DNA of 64,000 nt from Lichenicola sp050954785. GTDB lineage: Bacteria; Pseudomonadota; Alphaproteobacteria; Acetobacterales; Acetobacteraceae. This document shows, one piece after another, positions 34,898 through 42,713 of this stretch (positions within the stretch are counted from its first letter, which is position 1; each line of letters begins with the position of its first letter). The notes under the pieces were generated by a model that saw only the letters and a program-made list of their open reading frames with translations, ran no database searches and was not told where the DNA came from. A program made the position numbers and the translations under genes. The stretch is taken from NCBI GenBank assembly GCA_050954785.1, contig JBPBQO010000155.1, positions 1 through 64,000 on the forward strand. The letters are read 5' to 3'.

Positions 34898-37036
34898 CTA
34901 CCAGCGGTAGGTCAGGCCGCCGAAGACGGTGCGCTGATAGCCGTAGGCGCACCAGGTGCCGTAATAGCAGGACGAGACGTACTTGCGGTCGAGCAGGTTG
35001 TCGATGTTGATGTAGCCCTGCAGGCCTTTCAGCCCCGGCACCAGATGTCCGACATCGTAGCGCAGGGCCAGGTCGAACAGCGTGACGTCCGGAACCGCAA
35101 AGCTGTTGGTGCTGTCGAGAGTTTTTCCGACATAGCGCACGCCGCCGCCGACCGACAGGCTAGAAAGCCTGCCTGCGGGCACCGTATAATAGGCCCAGGC
35201 GGAGGCCTGGTTATGCGGCACCGCCGGGAGGCGCTTGCCGGTCAGTCCAGACGTATCGCGCGTGTAATACGCGTTGATATAGGTGTAGTTGGCGACCAGT
35301 TGCAGATCGCGCGTGATGTCTGTGCGCGCCTCGACTTCGAAGCCGCGAGAGCGTGCGGTGCCGGTCTGGATCGACAATAGCGGATTGTTCGGCGCCGGCG
35401 TCGTCAGGTTCTCGCGCGTGATATCGAATGCGGCGGCGGTGAAGAAGCCGTTGAAGCCGCGCGGCTTGTATTTGACGCCCGCTTCGTACTGCCGTCCACG
35501 CTCGGGCACGAAAGGCTTGCCGTTCGCGTCCGTCCCTGCAATGGGCGAGAACGATTCGGAATAGCTGATGTAGGGAGCGATGCCGTTCGGGAACACGTAG
35601 GTCAGGCCGGCGCGGCCCGTGAAGGCAGCGTTCCATTGCGCCGTTCTGCCCCCCGAATCCGGCGTGCGGACACTGCTCCCCACCCAGTCGTGCCGTCCCG
35701 ACAGGGTCAGCACGAAGCCGGCATAGCGAAGCTGATCCTGCAGATAGACGCCGTACTGGCTTTGCGTCACGTCCGTCTTGGTTCGCGCGGGCTGGGTTAT
35801 CGGGAGCGTGTAGTCCGGCGCGTAAATGTCGATCGAGGGTGCGGTTCCGAAACCCGTGCGGTAGGCACTGTCGAGATGCTGATAATCGAAGCCGGCGAGG
35901 GCGACATGCGAGACCGGACCTGTCGAGAAACGGGCTTCGGCCGCGTTGTCCGTTGCATACTGATCCGACCATTCGGTCGAAGCAGCTATGCCGCGGTCGA
36001 GCGTGCGGTGATCGTCTTCAAGGCCGGAGCTGTAGACGCTGGCGTAATCCATGTTGACATGGAACCAGCGCGAGTTGCTGCGCAGCATCAGCCAGTTGTT
36101 GACCTGCCGTTCCGCCTTGAGACCGACCGATAGCTGCGTCCGGTCGAACTTCTCGAAGTTGAGGTCTCCGTCGTAGAAGTTGGCAGGCAGGCTGCCGAAC
36201 GGATTGTAGAGCACCGTGGCGCCGGCAGGTACGCCACCATAGGATGTGCTGCGGGGCTCGTGCTGGTAGAGCCCGAGCAGCGTGATGTCCGTGCGTGCAT
36301 CCGGGCGCCAGGTAAGCGCAGGTGCCACTTCGACGCGCTGGTCCTTGGTATGCGCGACCTGTCCATCCTGGGTGCGGGCAAGAGCCGTGAGCCGGTAGCT
36401 CCAGCGTCCGGCATGGTCGATCGGACCCGAGAAATCGCCGGTCGCCTGGGCATGGCGGAAATTGCCGAATTCCATGCCGATTTCATGCAGCGGCGTGGTG
36501 GTCGGCAGCTTGGCGGTCTGGTCAACCAAGCCGCCCGCCTGCGCCTGGCCATAGAGCACTGATACCGAGCCCTTCAGCACATCGACCCGGTCGAGCAGGT
36601 AGGGATCGACCTGCGGCGCGGCATACTCACCGTTCGTGAGCAGCTTGAGTCCATTATAATAGGTGTCGGCATCGAACCCGCGGATCGAGAACATGTCGTA
36701 GCGGGTGGCGGTGCCGCCGCGTGTTTCGGTGGTAACGCCCGAAACGTAGCGCAGCGCCTGGTTGAGGGTCTGCACGTCCTGCTCGCGCAGGACCGCCTGT
36801 GTAACGACCGAGATGGATTGCGGCGTCTCGAGCAGCGGCGTCGACGTTTTTGTTCCGGCCGAACTCGTTTGCGGCACGACGCCGTGCGTCTCTCCGCGAA
36901 CCAGCAAATATTCCATGGCATCGGATGGGATCGTTTCGCCTCGTGCTCCGGTCGCAACCTGAAACGAGGCTCCGGCCAGCAACGCGGCGGGAGCGAGTCG
37001 TACGAAACGAATACGGCGCTGCCGAGAGCCAACCAT
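34898..37036 (-). CDS. TonB-dependent siderophore receptor
   Basis: About 712 aa in length with a signal region (residues 1-33, ending ATGARGE). The plug carries LLETPQSISVVTQAVLREQDVQTLNQALRYVSGV and SIRGFDADTYYNG, typical of ferric-siderophore receptors; the barrel ends in RTVFGGLTYRW with a terminal aromatic. ATG 37036 is chosen because AGGG lies eight bases upstream; ATG 37042 is possible. The first gene of a two-gene unit with the PepSY protein, preceded by a Fur-like box, so expression is expected to rise under iron limitation. Confidence 0.9.
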   Translation of the reverse strand: MVGSRQRRIRFVRLAPAALLAGASFQVATGARGETIPSDAMEYLLVRGETHGVVPQTSSAGTKTSTPLLETPQSISVVTQAVLREQDVQTLNQALRYVSGVTTETRGGTATRYDMFSIRGFDADTYYNGLKLLTNGEYAAPQVDPYLLDRVDVLKGSVSVLYGQAQAGGLVDQTAKLPTTTPLHEIGMEFGNFRHAQATGDFSGPIDHAGRWSYRLTALARTQDGQVAHTKDQRVEVAPALTWRPDARTDITLLGLYQHEPRSTSYGGVPAGATVLYNPFGSLPANFYDGDLNFEKFDRTQLSVGLKAERQVNNWLMLRSNSRWFHVNMDYASVYSSGLEDDHRTLDRGIAASTEWSDQYATDNAAEARFSTGPVSHVALAGFDYQHLDSAYRTGFGTAPSIDIYAPDYTLPITQPARTKTDVTQSQYGVYLQDQLRYAGFVLTLSGRHDWVGSSVRTPDSGGRTAQWNAAFTGRAGLTYVFPNGIAPYISYSESFSPIAGTDANGKPFVPERGRQYEAGVKYKPRGFNGFFTAAAFDITRENLTTPAPNNPLLSIQTGTARSRGFEVEARTDITRDLQLVANYTYINAYYTRDTSGLTGKRLPAVPHNQASAWAYYTVPAGRLSSLSVGGGVRYVGKTLDSTNSFAVPDVTLFDLALRYDVGHLVPGLKGLQGYINIDNLLDRKYVSSCYYGTWCAYGYQRTVFGGLTYRW

Positions 37037-37058
37037 GACCATAACCCTAAAATGAGAT

Positions 37059-37073
37059 TGCGAATTACTCGCA
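37059..37073. promoter_or_regulatory. Fur-like iron box
   Basis: TGCGAATTACTCGCA is a near-perfect palindrome fitting the alphaproteobacterial Fur pattern TGCnAnT-n-AnTnGCA. It lies about 23 bases before the siderophore receptor start, on the promoter side. The binding protein is inferred. Confidence 0.5.
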
Positions 37074-37316
37074 CTTGGAGCTCTAGCGGCGTTCTGTCTG
37101 TCCCGCAAGACAGGCTGGACGGCTCAAGGCCATGCCCGGTGATGAGGGCGGAGGCTCGCGACCGGGCGCGGTGCTTCAGGCTGTGACAGCGCTCGCCGCA
37201 TGACATGGACAGGTGGGAAGACCCGGGCCTTTTCGGGACCGATCGTCCACGGCATGCCCTCGTCGTCGTGGATCGTTATCCCGACAACGAGGTCGTACGA
37301 CCGGCTGGATCGGTAG

Positions 37317-38237
37317 TCAGCCTTCGCTCAGCCAGCTTTCCACCAGCCTGCGGGCGATGGCGCTCGGCCCCGGCATGTCGAACCCATGTATTTCATGATC
37401 CAGCACCTGCGCGCGGGTAACCCATCGCGCCTCGGCGATTTCGCCCGGGTCGATCGTCAGGTTCATGTCCAGCGCCTGAGCATGGAAACCCAGCATCAGC
37501 GATCCGGGAAATGGCCAGGGCTGGCTCGAGTGGTAGCGCACGTCCCGTACGGTGACGCCGACCTCCTCGAACACCTCGCGTGCCACGGCTTCCTCGGCGC
37601 TTTCACCCGGCTCCAGGAACCCGGCGAGCGCCGACAGCACCCGTGAGTTCGGCGGGAACCGTGTGCCGCGCGCCAGCAACGCATGGTCGCCGTGCTGGAC
37701 CAGCATGATCACCACCGGATCGGTGCGTGGAAAATGATGGTGCCCCTGCGGGCAGGCAAGGCGATGGCCGCCCTGCTCGGGCTGGTTTGGCAAACCGCAG
37801 ACGCCGCAGAAACGATGCGTCGACCGCCAGTGCAGCATGCCGCGCACCTGTGCCAGGAGCGCCGCTTCGTCTGCCGGCAGCAATGAAGCGAGCGGGCGCA
37901 GCTCCTCGAAGCTCCAGCTATCCGGCCAGTCCGGCCGAATCGGCTCGTCGAGTTCGCTCATATCGACGGTGAACAACGGCACGGCGCCATCGAGGCCGAG
38001 GAATATCCATGGAAACCGATCGAGTCCGAGCTGCGACAGGTCAGGCATCGCCACGCGCATGCTGTCCGCCGCTACCCGCTCCATCAGGTGCCGCCCGCGC
38101 CAGAACGGCAGCAGCCGGCGCGCGGGATCGGCAAGGTAGCCGGCGATCGCCGCCTCGTCCGCGCGCGAATTGGCGGCGCGGTCGATCCGGCTGCCTGCGT
38201 AGAAGTTAACGATGGGCGAGAGCCTGTCGCCTGCCAT
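37317..38237 (-). CDS. nudC: NAD(+) diphosphatase (Nudix hydrolase NudC)
   Basis: A 306-aa Nudix enzyme that hydrolyses NADH/NAD+ and can remove NAD caps from RNA. Residues 130-165 are the zinc ribbon (FCGVCG plus LACPQGHHHFPRTDP), the Nudix box is GFLEPGESAEEAVAREVFEEVGV, and SQPWPFPGSLMLGF is the NudC-specific NAD-binding motif. The second zinc knuckle reads C-P-Q-G-H rather than C-x2-C. ATG at 38237 is preferred over one eight codons upstream. It faces away from the SRP RNA gene. Confidence 0.92.
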   Translation of the reverse strand: MAGDRLSPIVNFYAGSRIDRAANSRADEAAIAGYLADPARRLLPFWRGRHLMERVAADSMRVAMPDLSQLGLDRFPWIFLGLDGAVPLFTVDMSELDEPIRPDWPDSWSFEELRPLASLLPADEAALLAQVRGMLHWRSTHRFCGVCGLPNQPEQGGHRLACPQGHHHFPRTDPVVIMLVQHGDHALLARGTRFPPNSRVLSALAGFLEPGESAEEAVAREVFEEVGVTVRDVRYHSSQPWPFPGSLMLGFHAQALDMNLTIDPGEIAEARWVTRAQVLDHEIHGFDMPGPSAIARRLVESWLSEG

Positions 38238-38288
38238 GGATGCCTCCGATGAACGCCCCAACTTGTTCGCTTCGGAGCAGCGCGCCTC

Positions 38289-38316
38289 TTGTCGCCCATG
38301 GGGGCAACCGTGTTAA
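38289..38316 (+). promoter_or_regulatory. Promoter of the SRP RNA gene
   Basis: TTGTCG (38289-38294), a 16-base spacer and TGTTAA (38311-38316), with transcription expected to begin at about 38323, exactly at the 5' end of the folded SRP RNA. Confidence 0.45.
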
Positions 38317-38322
38317 GGTCGG

Positions 38323-38425
38323 ATCGGGAGGTCGGCAGCGGACGGGCGTCTTGCCAACCCGGTCAGGTCCGGAAGGAAGCAGCCGCAGTGAGTTTCCGCT
38401 CGGGTCGTTCGTTCGGCCTCCCACC
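38323..38425 (+). ncRNA. ffs: Signal recognition particle RNA (4.5S, small bacterial type)
   Basis: The universally conserved apical-loop segment GGTCAGGTCCGGAAGGAAGC (from 38361), with the following AGCC completing domain IV, identifies this gene. The ends pair as GGGAGGTCG (38326 onward) with CGGCCTCCC (38414-38422), giving a single long hairpin of about 100 nt. The RNA binds Ffh for co-translational targeting of membrane proteins. It ends a few bases before the start of dnaX. Adjacency of ffs to dnaX is common in bacteria. Confidence 0.93.
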
Positions 38426-38437
38426 AATTTGATGACC

Positions 38438-40471
38438 ATGCCACCCAGCGACCATCCCGACGACCGGGACATGGATGACGTCTCCGGCCTGCCCGAACCG
38501 CCGCCCGCCGAAGGGCCCGGCCTGTTCGGCGATGCGCTGGCGCCTCCCAGGCCGGCTCCGGCGCCGCCTGTCCCAATTCCGGCGGTTGCTCCGAAAACTC
38601 CCTATCGCGTTCTTGCGCGCACCTATCGTCCGGCCCGATTCGACGACCTGATCGGCCAGGAGGCGATGGTCCGCATCCTGCGTCGCGCTTTCGCGGTCGG
38701 GCGTGTCGCGCATGCCTTCATGCTCACCGGCGTGCGCGGCGTCGGCAAGACCACCACCGCCCGGATCATTGCCCGCGCCCTGAACTGCATCGGCGTGGAT
38801 GGCACCGGCGGCCCGACCGCCGATCCCTGCGGCATCTGCGCCAACTGCACCGCCATTCTCGCCGACCGGCATCCCGACGTGCTGGAGATGGATGCCGCGT
38901 CCCGCACCGGCATCGACGATGTTCGCGAGATCATCGAGGCAACCCGGTTCCGGCCGATGCAGGCCCGGATGAAGGTGTTCATCATCGACGAGGTGCACAT
39001 GCTGTCGCGCAACGCGTTCAACGCGTTGCTGAAAACCCTCGAGGAGCCGCCGGCCCAGGTCACCTTCATTTTCGCCACCACCGAGCTGCGCAAGGTGCCG
39101 GTGACGGTGCTGTCGCGTTGCCAGCGTTTCGACCTGCGCCGCGTCTCGCAATCCGAGCTGTCGGCGCATTTCGCGTCGATCGCGGCCAAGGAAGGGGCGT
39201 CGATCACCACCGATGCCCTGGCGCTGATCGCCCGCGCCGCCGACGGTTCGGTGCGGGACGGGCTTTCGCTGCTGGACCAGGCAATCGCCCAGGGCGGGGA
39301 CGGCGATGACGGAACCGGCGACGGAACCATCCGTGCGGACCGGGTCGCGGACATGCTGGGGCTGGCCGATCGCGGCCTGGTGTTCGATTTGCTGGATGCG
39401 GTGATGGCGGGCAAGCCGGCCGACGCTCTGGCGATCACCGACCAGGCGCATGCACGCGGCGCCGATCTCGGACTGATGCTGGCCGACCTGCTCGAGCTGA
39501 TCCACACGGTCTCGCGCCTGAAAGCGCTGCCGACCCTGCGCAACAGCGGCGAATTGCCGGAAACCGAGCGTGTGCGCGGAGCCGCCCTGGCCGACGCGCT
39601 GCCGGTGCCGGTGCTGGGACGGACCTGGCAGATGTTGCTGAAGGGCGTGGCCGAGGTCGAGACCGCGCCGGACCGGCGCGAGGCCGCCGAGATGGTGCTG
39701 ATCCGGCTGTGCCATGTCGCCGACCTGCCGCCACCAGGCGATCTGGTTCGCCAGTTGCAGGCAGAACACGCCTCCGGGCAGCGTGCCATGCCGGCACCGG
39801 CGGGTAATCCCAACCCCGGCCCGATGCTGCGTTCGGTGACCGGCGGCGGTGCCGCGCGGGCCCCGGCCCCGGAATTGGAGCCCGAGCCCGACCAGGACCG
39901 CATGCCGGCTTCGGTTGCCGAGATCGCGGCCCAGCCGGTCGAGATGTCGGCACCGCCGCCGCCCTCGCTCAAGAGCTGGCGCGAGGTGGTGGCCTTCATC
40001 GCCACCCAGCGCGAGGCGATGCTGCATGGGCATCTGCGCCACTGCGCCCATCTGGTCAGGTTCGCCGCCCCGGTGATCGAGCTCAGGCTGGAACCGCAGG
40101 CGCCGCGCGACCTGGCCCAGCGCCTGGCCCGGCTGCTCAGCGACGCGACCGCCACGCGCTGGACCATCGCGGTGGTGCGCGAGGCCGGCGAACCGACGCT
40201 GGCCGAGCAGTCCGACGCGCTCGACATCACCCGGAGCCAGATGGCGGAAGCGCATCCGCTGGTGCAGGCGATCATGGCGGCGTTTCCGGGCGCGAAGCTC
40301 GGCGCCGTCAACGACGCGACGCTCGACGAATATGGACTGCCGCCGGAACCGATCGCCAGCGAGTCCCTACTCAACGACGCCGACTCTCCCGATATGGAGT
40401 TCGCACCGCTCGACTCGGAGCCGGTCGGGCTCGACGATCTCGACAACGAGGTCGGGCTTCCCGATCCATGA
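38438..40471 (+). CDS. dnaX: DNA polymerase III subunit gamma/tau
   Basis: Clamp-loader ATPase, 677 aa. A Pro/Ala-rich, acidic extension of about 55 residues precedes the usual start YRVLARTYRPARFDDLIGQE. Walker A is GVRGVGKTTT (Lys104), a C4 zinc module contains CGICANC, Walker B is IIDEVHMLS, and the sensor region is EEPPAQVTFIFATTELRKVP. The C-terminal tau-specific part (from about residue 440) is Pro-rich and ends acidic. ATG 38432 is an alternative. Both starts lie right behind the SRP RNA, so no separate promoter or clear ribosome binding site fits between them. Confidence 0.92.
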   Translation: MPPSDHPDDRDMDDVSGLPEPPPAEGPGLFGDALAPPRPAPAPPVPIPAVAPKTPYRVLARTYRPARFDDLIGQEAMVRILRRAFAVGRVAHAFMLTGVRGVGKTTTARIIARALNCIGVDGTGGPTADPCGICANCTAILADRHPDVLEMDAASRTGIDDVREIIEATRFRPMQARMKVFIIDEVHMLSRNAFNALLKTLEEPPAQVTFIFATTELRKVPVTVLSRCQRFDLRRVSQSELSAHFASIAAKEGASITTDALALIARAADGSVRDGLSLLDQAIAQGGDGDDGTGDGTIRADRVADMLGLADRGLVFDLLDAVMAGKPADALAITDQAHARGADLGLMLADLLELIHTVSRLKALPTLRNSGELPETERVRGAALADALPVPVLGRTWQMLLKGVAEVETAPDRREAAEMVLIRLCHVADLPPPGDLVRQLQAEHASGQRAMPAPAGNPNPGPMLRSVTGGGAARAPAPELEPEPDQDRMPASVAEIAAQPVEMSAPPPPSLKSWREVVAFIATQREAMLHGHLRHCAHLVRFAAPVIELRLEPQAPRDLAQRLARLLSDATATRWTIAVVREAGEPTLAEQSDALDITRSQMAEAHPLVQAIMAAFPGAKLGAVNDATLDEYGLPPEPIASESLLNDADSPDMEFAPLDSEPVGLDDLDNEVGLPDP

Positions 40472-40499
40472 CACGCGTTTTTCCCAAGGACCACAGCGC

Positions 40500-40823
40500 A
40501 TGAAGAACCTCGCAGGCCTGATGAAGCAGGCATCGCAGATGCAGGCGAAGATGGAAGAGATGCAGGCCGGTCTCGCCACTCTCGAGATCGAGGGTGCCGC
40601 CGGCGCCGGAATGGTGTCCGTGACGCTGACCGGCAAGGGCGACCTCAAGCGCATCCGCATCGACCCCAAGCTGGCCGATCCGGCGGAGATGGAAATGCTG
40701 GAGGATCTGATCGTCGCGGCGCATGCGGAAGCCCGCCGTCATCTCGAAGTCCGCACCGGCGCCGAGATGGAGAAGGTCACGGGCGGGCTCAACCTGCCGG
40801 CCGGCATGAAACTGCCGTTCTGA
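40500..40823 (+). CDS. ybaB: YbaB/EbfC nucleoid-associated protein
   Basis: A 107-aa DNA-binding protein: a helical N-terminus MKNLAGLMKQASQMQAKMEEMQ, then the beta-sheet core GMVSVTLTGKGDLKRIRID and a C-terminal LPAGMKLPF. It coats DNA non-specifically as a dimer. It sits 28 bases after dnaX and before recR, the standard dnaX-ybaB-recR arrangement. Confidence 0.95.
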   Translation: MKNLAGLMKQASQMQAKMEEMQAGLATLEIEGAAGAGMVSVTLTGKGDLKRIRIDPKLADPAEMEMLEDLIVAAHAEARRHLEVRTGAEMEKVTGGLNLPAGMKLPF

Positions 40824-40861
40824 CGTTGCGATCCTGATTACGGCAGCGGGCTGGGATACGC

Positions 40862-41452
40862 ATGGGCGGGCCGGAAATCGAGCGGCTGATCGAACTGTTG
40901 GCGAGGCTGCCGGGGCTCGGGCCACGCAGCGCGCGTCGTGCGGCGCTGACATTGCTGCGGCAGCCACGGACCCGGTTGCTTCCGCTGGCCACGGCCATGG
41001 AGCAGGCGGCGAACAGCGTGCGCACCTGCGACGCGTGCGGCAATCTCGACAGCCGGAACCCGTGCTCCATCTGCGCCGATGAACATCGCGACCAGTCGAT
41101 GGTGTGCGTGGTCGAAGGCGTGGGCGATTTGTGGGCGCTGGAGCGGGCAGGGGTGCATCGTGGGCTCTACCATGTGCTCGGCGGCACCCTGTCGGCGCTT
41201 GGCGGTACCGGACCCGAGGATCTCAGCACTGGCCCGCTGATGGAGAGGCTCGCCGGTGGCGAGGTGCGCGAGGTGATCCTGGCGCTCGGTGCCACGGTGG
41301 AAGGTGCGACGACCGCGCATTGGCTCGCCGAGCGCCTGGCCCCGTTCGGCATCTCCATAACGCGTGTGGCGCAGGGCGTGCCGATGGGCGGGGCGCTCGA
41401 CGTGCTGGATGACGGCACGCTCGCGGCCGCCCTGATGGCGCGCCGGTCGTGA
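40862..41452 (+). CDS. recR: Recombination mediator protein RecR
   Basis: A 196-aa protein acting with RecO and RecF to load RecA at gaps. Features in order: helix-hairpin-helix LLARLPGLGPRSARRAAL, C4 zinc finger CDACGNLDSRNPCSIC, Toprim domain starting VCVVEGVGDLWALERAG and the conserved YHVLGGTLSALGG. All are intact. Adjacent to ybaB and to the pterin SDR gene, 10 bases upstream of the latter. Confidence 0.95.
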   Translation: MGGPEIERLIELLARLPGLGPRSARRAALTLLRQPRTRLLPLATAMEQAANSVRTCDACGNLDSRNPCSICADEHRDQSMVCVVEGVGDLWALERAGVHRGLYHVLGGTLSALGGTGPEDLSTGPLMERLAGGEVREVILALGATVEGATTAHWLAERLAPFGISITRVAQGVPMGGALDVLDDGTLAAALMARRS

Positions 41453-41462
41453 CAGTGCTGGG

Positions 41463-42257
41463 ATGAGCGTGATCTGGCCGATTCCATCCGCGATCCCACG
41501 CGCGGTGCTGGTCACCGGCGGTGCCGCGCGGCTTGGCCGGGCGATCGCGCTGACGTTCGCCGAGTGCGGGTTCGCGGTGGCGATCCATTGCCGGCATGGC
41601 CATGACGATGCGCAGCAGACGATGGAGACGATCGAGGCGATCGGCGTGAAGGGCGTGCTGCTGGAAGCCGACCTGGCGCGGGAGCATGAGGTCGCCGCCC
41701 TGGTCGAGCGTGCGGAGGCGGCGATCGGCCCGCTCGGCGTGCTCGTCAACAATGCCAGCACCTTCGAGCGCGACGAATGGCACGATGCCGACCGCACCTC
41801 CTGGGACCGGCACATCGAGCCCAACCTGCGCGCGCCGTTCAAGCTGATGCAGGATTTCGCCCACAGGCTACCGGCCGATGCCGAGGGCATGGTGCTGAAC
41901 ATGCTGGACCAGCGGGTCTGGTCACCGACCCCGCATTTCGTGTCCTACAGCCTGTCCAAGGCCGGACTCTGGGCGCTGACGCAATCGATGGCGCTGGCGC
42001 TGGCGCCGCAACGCATCCGGGTGAACGCGATCGGCCCCGGTCCTGCATTGCCCAGTCCACGCCAGAGCGAGGCGCAGTTCCGAACCCAATGCGAGAGCGT
42101 GCCGCTCGGACACGGCACCAGCCCGGGCGAGGTGGCCCGCGCGGCCTTGTCGTTGCTCTGCCTGCCGTCGGTCACCGGACAGATGCTGGCGCTCGATGGC
42201 GGCCAGCACATGCAATGGCATCCGGCACCGGGCGCCGGTGGAGCTTTGCAGGAGTGA
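41463..42257 (+). CDS. Pteridine-reductase-like SDR (FolM type)
   Basis: A 264-aa classical short-chain dehydrogenase. The cofactor motif TGGAARLGRAIA has Arg in place of the usual middle Gly (T-G-x3-R-x-G), the mark of pteridine reductases and FolM dihydromonapterin/dihydrofolate reductases. NNAS and the catalytic Tyr/Lys of SYSLSKAGLWAL are intact; the catalytic Ser position reads LNMLDQ, as in FolM-like proteins. The next gene is folB (gap 2 bases), so it probably reduces dihydropterins or supplies tetrahydrofolate. It is co-directional with recR. Confidence 0.82.
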   Translation: MSVIWPIPSAIPRAVLVTGGAARLGRAIALTFAECGFAVAIHCRHGHDDAQQTMETIEAIGVKGVLLEADLAREHEVAALVERAEAAIGPLGVLVNNASTFERDEWHDADRTSWDRHIEPNLRAPFKLMQDFAHRLPADAEGMVLNMLDQRVWSPTPHFVSYSLSKAGLWALTQSMALALAPQRIRVNAIGPGPALPSPRQSEAQFRTQCESVPLGHGTSPGEVARAALSLLCLPSVTGQMLALDGGQHMQWHPAPGAGGALQE

Positions 42258-42259
42258 GC

Positions 42260-42649
42260 ATGTTTCCGCCCTGGCCGGAGCAGCCGCCGCTCCGGCACGT
42301 GTTCCTGCGCGATCTGGTGATCGACGCGCATATCGGCGTCTATCCGCACGAGGAGAATGTCCGGCAGCGCGTGCGGGTGAATATCGGTTTCGGCGTGCTG
42401 GACGAGCCCGGCCTGGCGATCGGCCGCGACGACCTCAGCCGCACGGTGTCCTATGAGCGTGTGGTCCAGCTCGTCCGGCGGATCATCGACGAAGGCCATG
42501 TGCGGCTGGTCGAGACGCTGGCCGAGCGTATCGCCGCCGGGGTTCTGGCCGACGCCCGTATCCGCGTGGTCCGGGTCATGGTCGAGAAGCTGGACGTGTT
42601 CGCGGAGCTGATCTCCGTCGGCGTCGAGATCGAGCGCCGTCAGCCATAG
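42260..42649 (+). CDS. folB: Dihydroneopterin aldolase
   Basis: A 129-aa folate-pathway enzyme that cleaves dihydroneopterin to hydroxymethyl-dihydropterin. It has VIDAHIGVYPHEENVRQRVRVNI with the substrate-binding residues and the catalytic Lys in MVEKLDVFAE; SYERVV is also conserved. CAGGAG precedes ATG. The adjacent SDR forms a pterin pair with it. Confidence 0.9.
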   Translation: MFPPWPEQPPLRHVFLRDLVIDAHIGVYPHEENVRQRVRVNIGFGVLDEPGLAIGRDDLSRTVSYERVVQLVRRIIDEGHVRLVETLAERIAAGVLADARIRVVRVMVEKLDVFAELISVGVEIERRQP

Positions 42650-42713
42650 GCGCATCCTTCCGGCAACCAGCCTCGCCTACCCACCGTTGCGATCGCATCG
42701 GAGGACAGAGAAC

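Noticed and set aside
37074..37316. Cobalamin or other riboswitch upstream of the siderophore receptor
   Set aside because: No B12 box or matching pairing; the stretch shows only the Fur-like box and low-level repeats.
38363..40255. A 630-codon minus-strand frame opposite dnaX and the SRP RNA
   Set aside because: Antisense shadow covering two well-identified genes.
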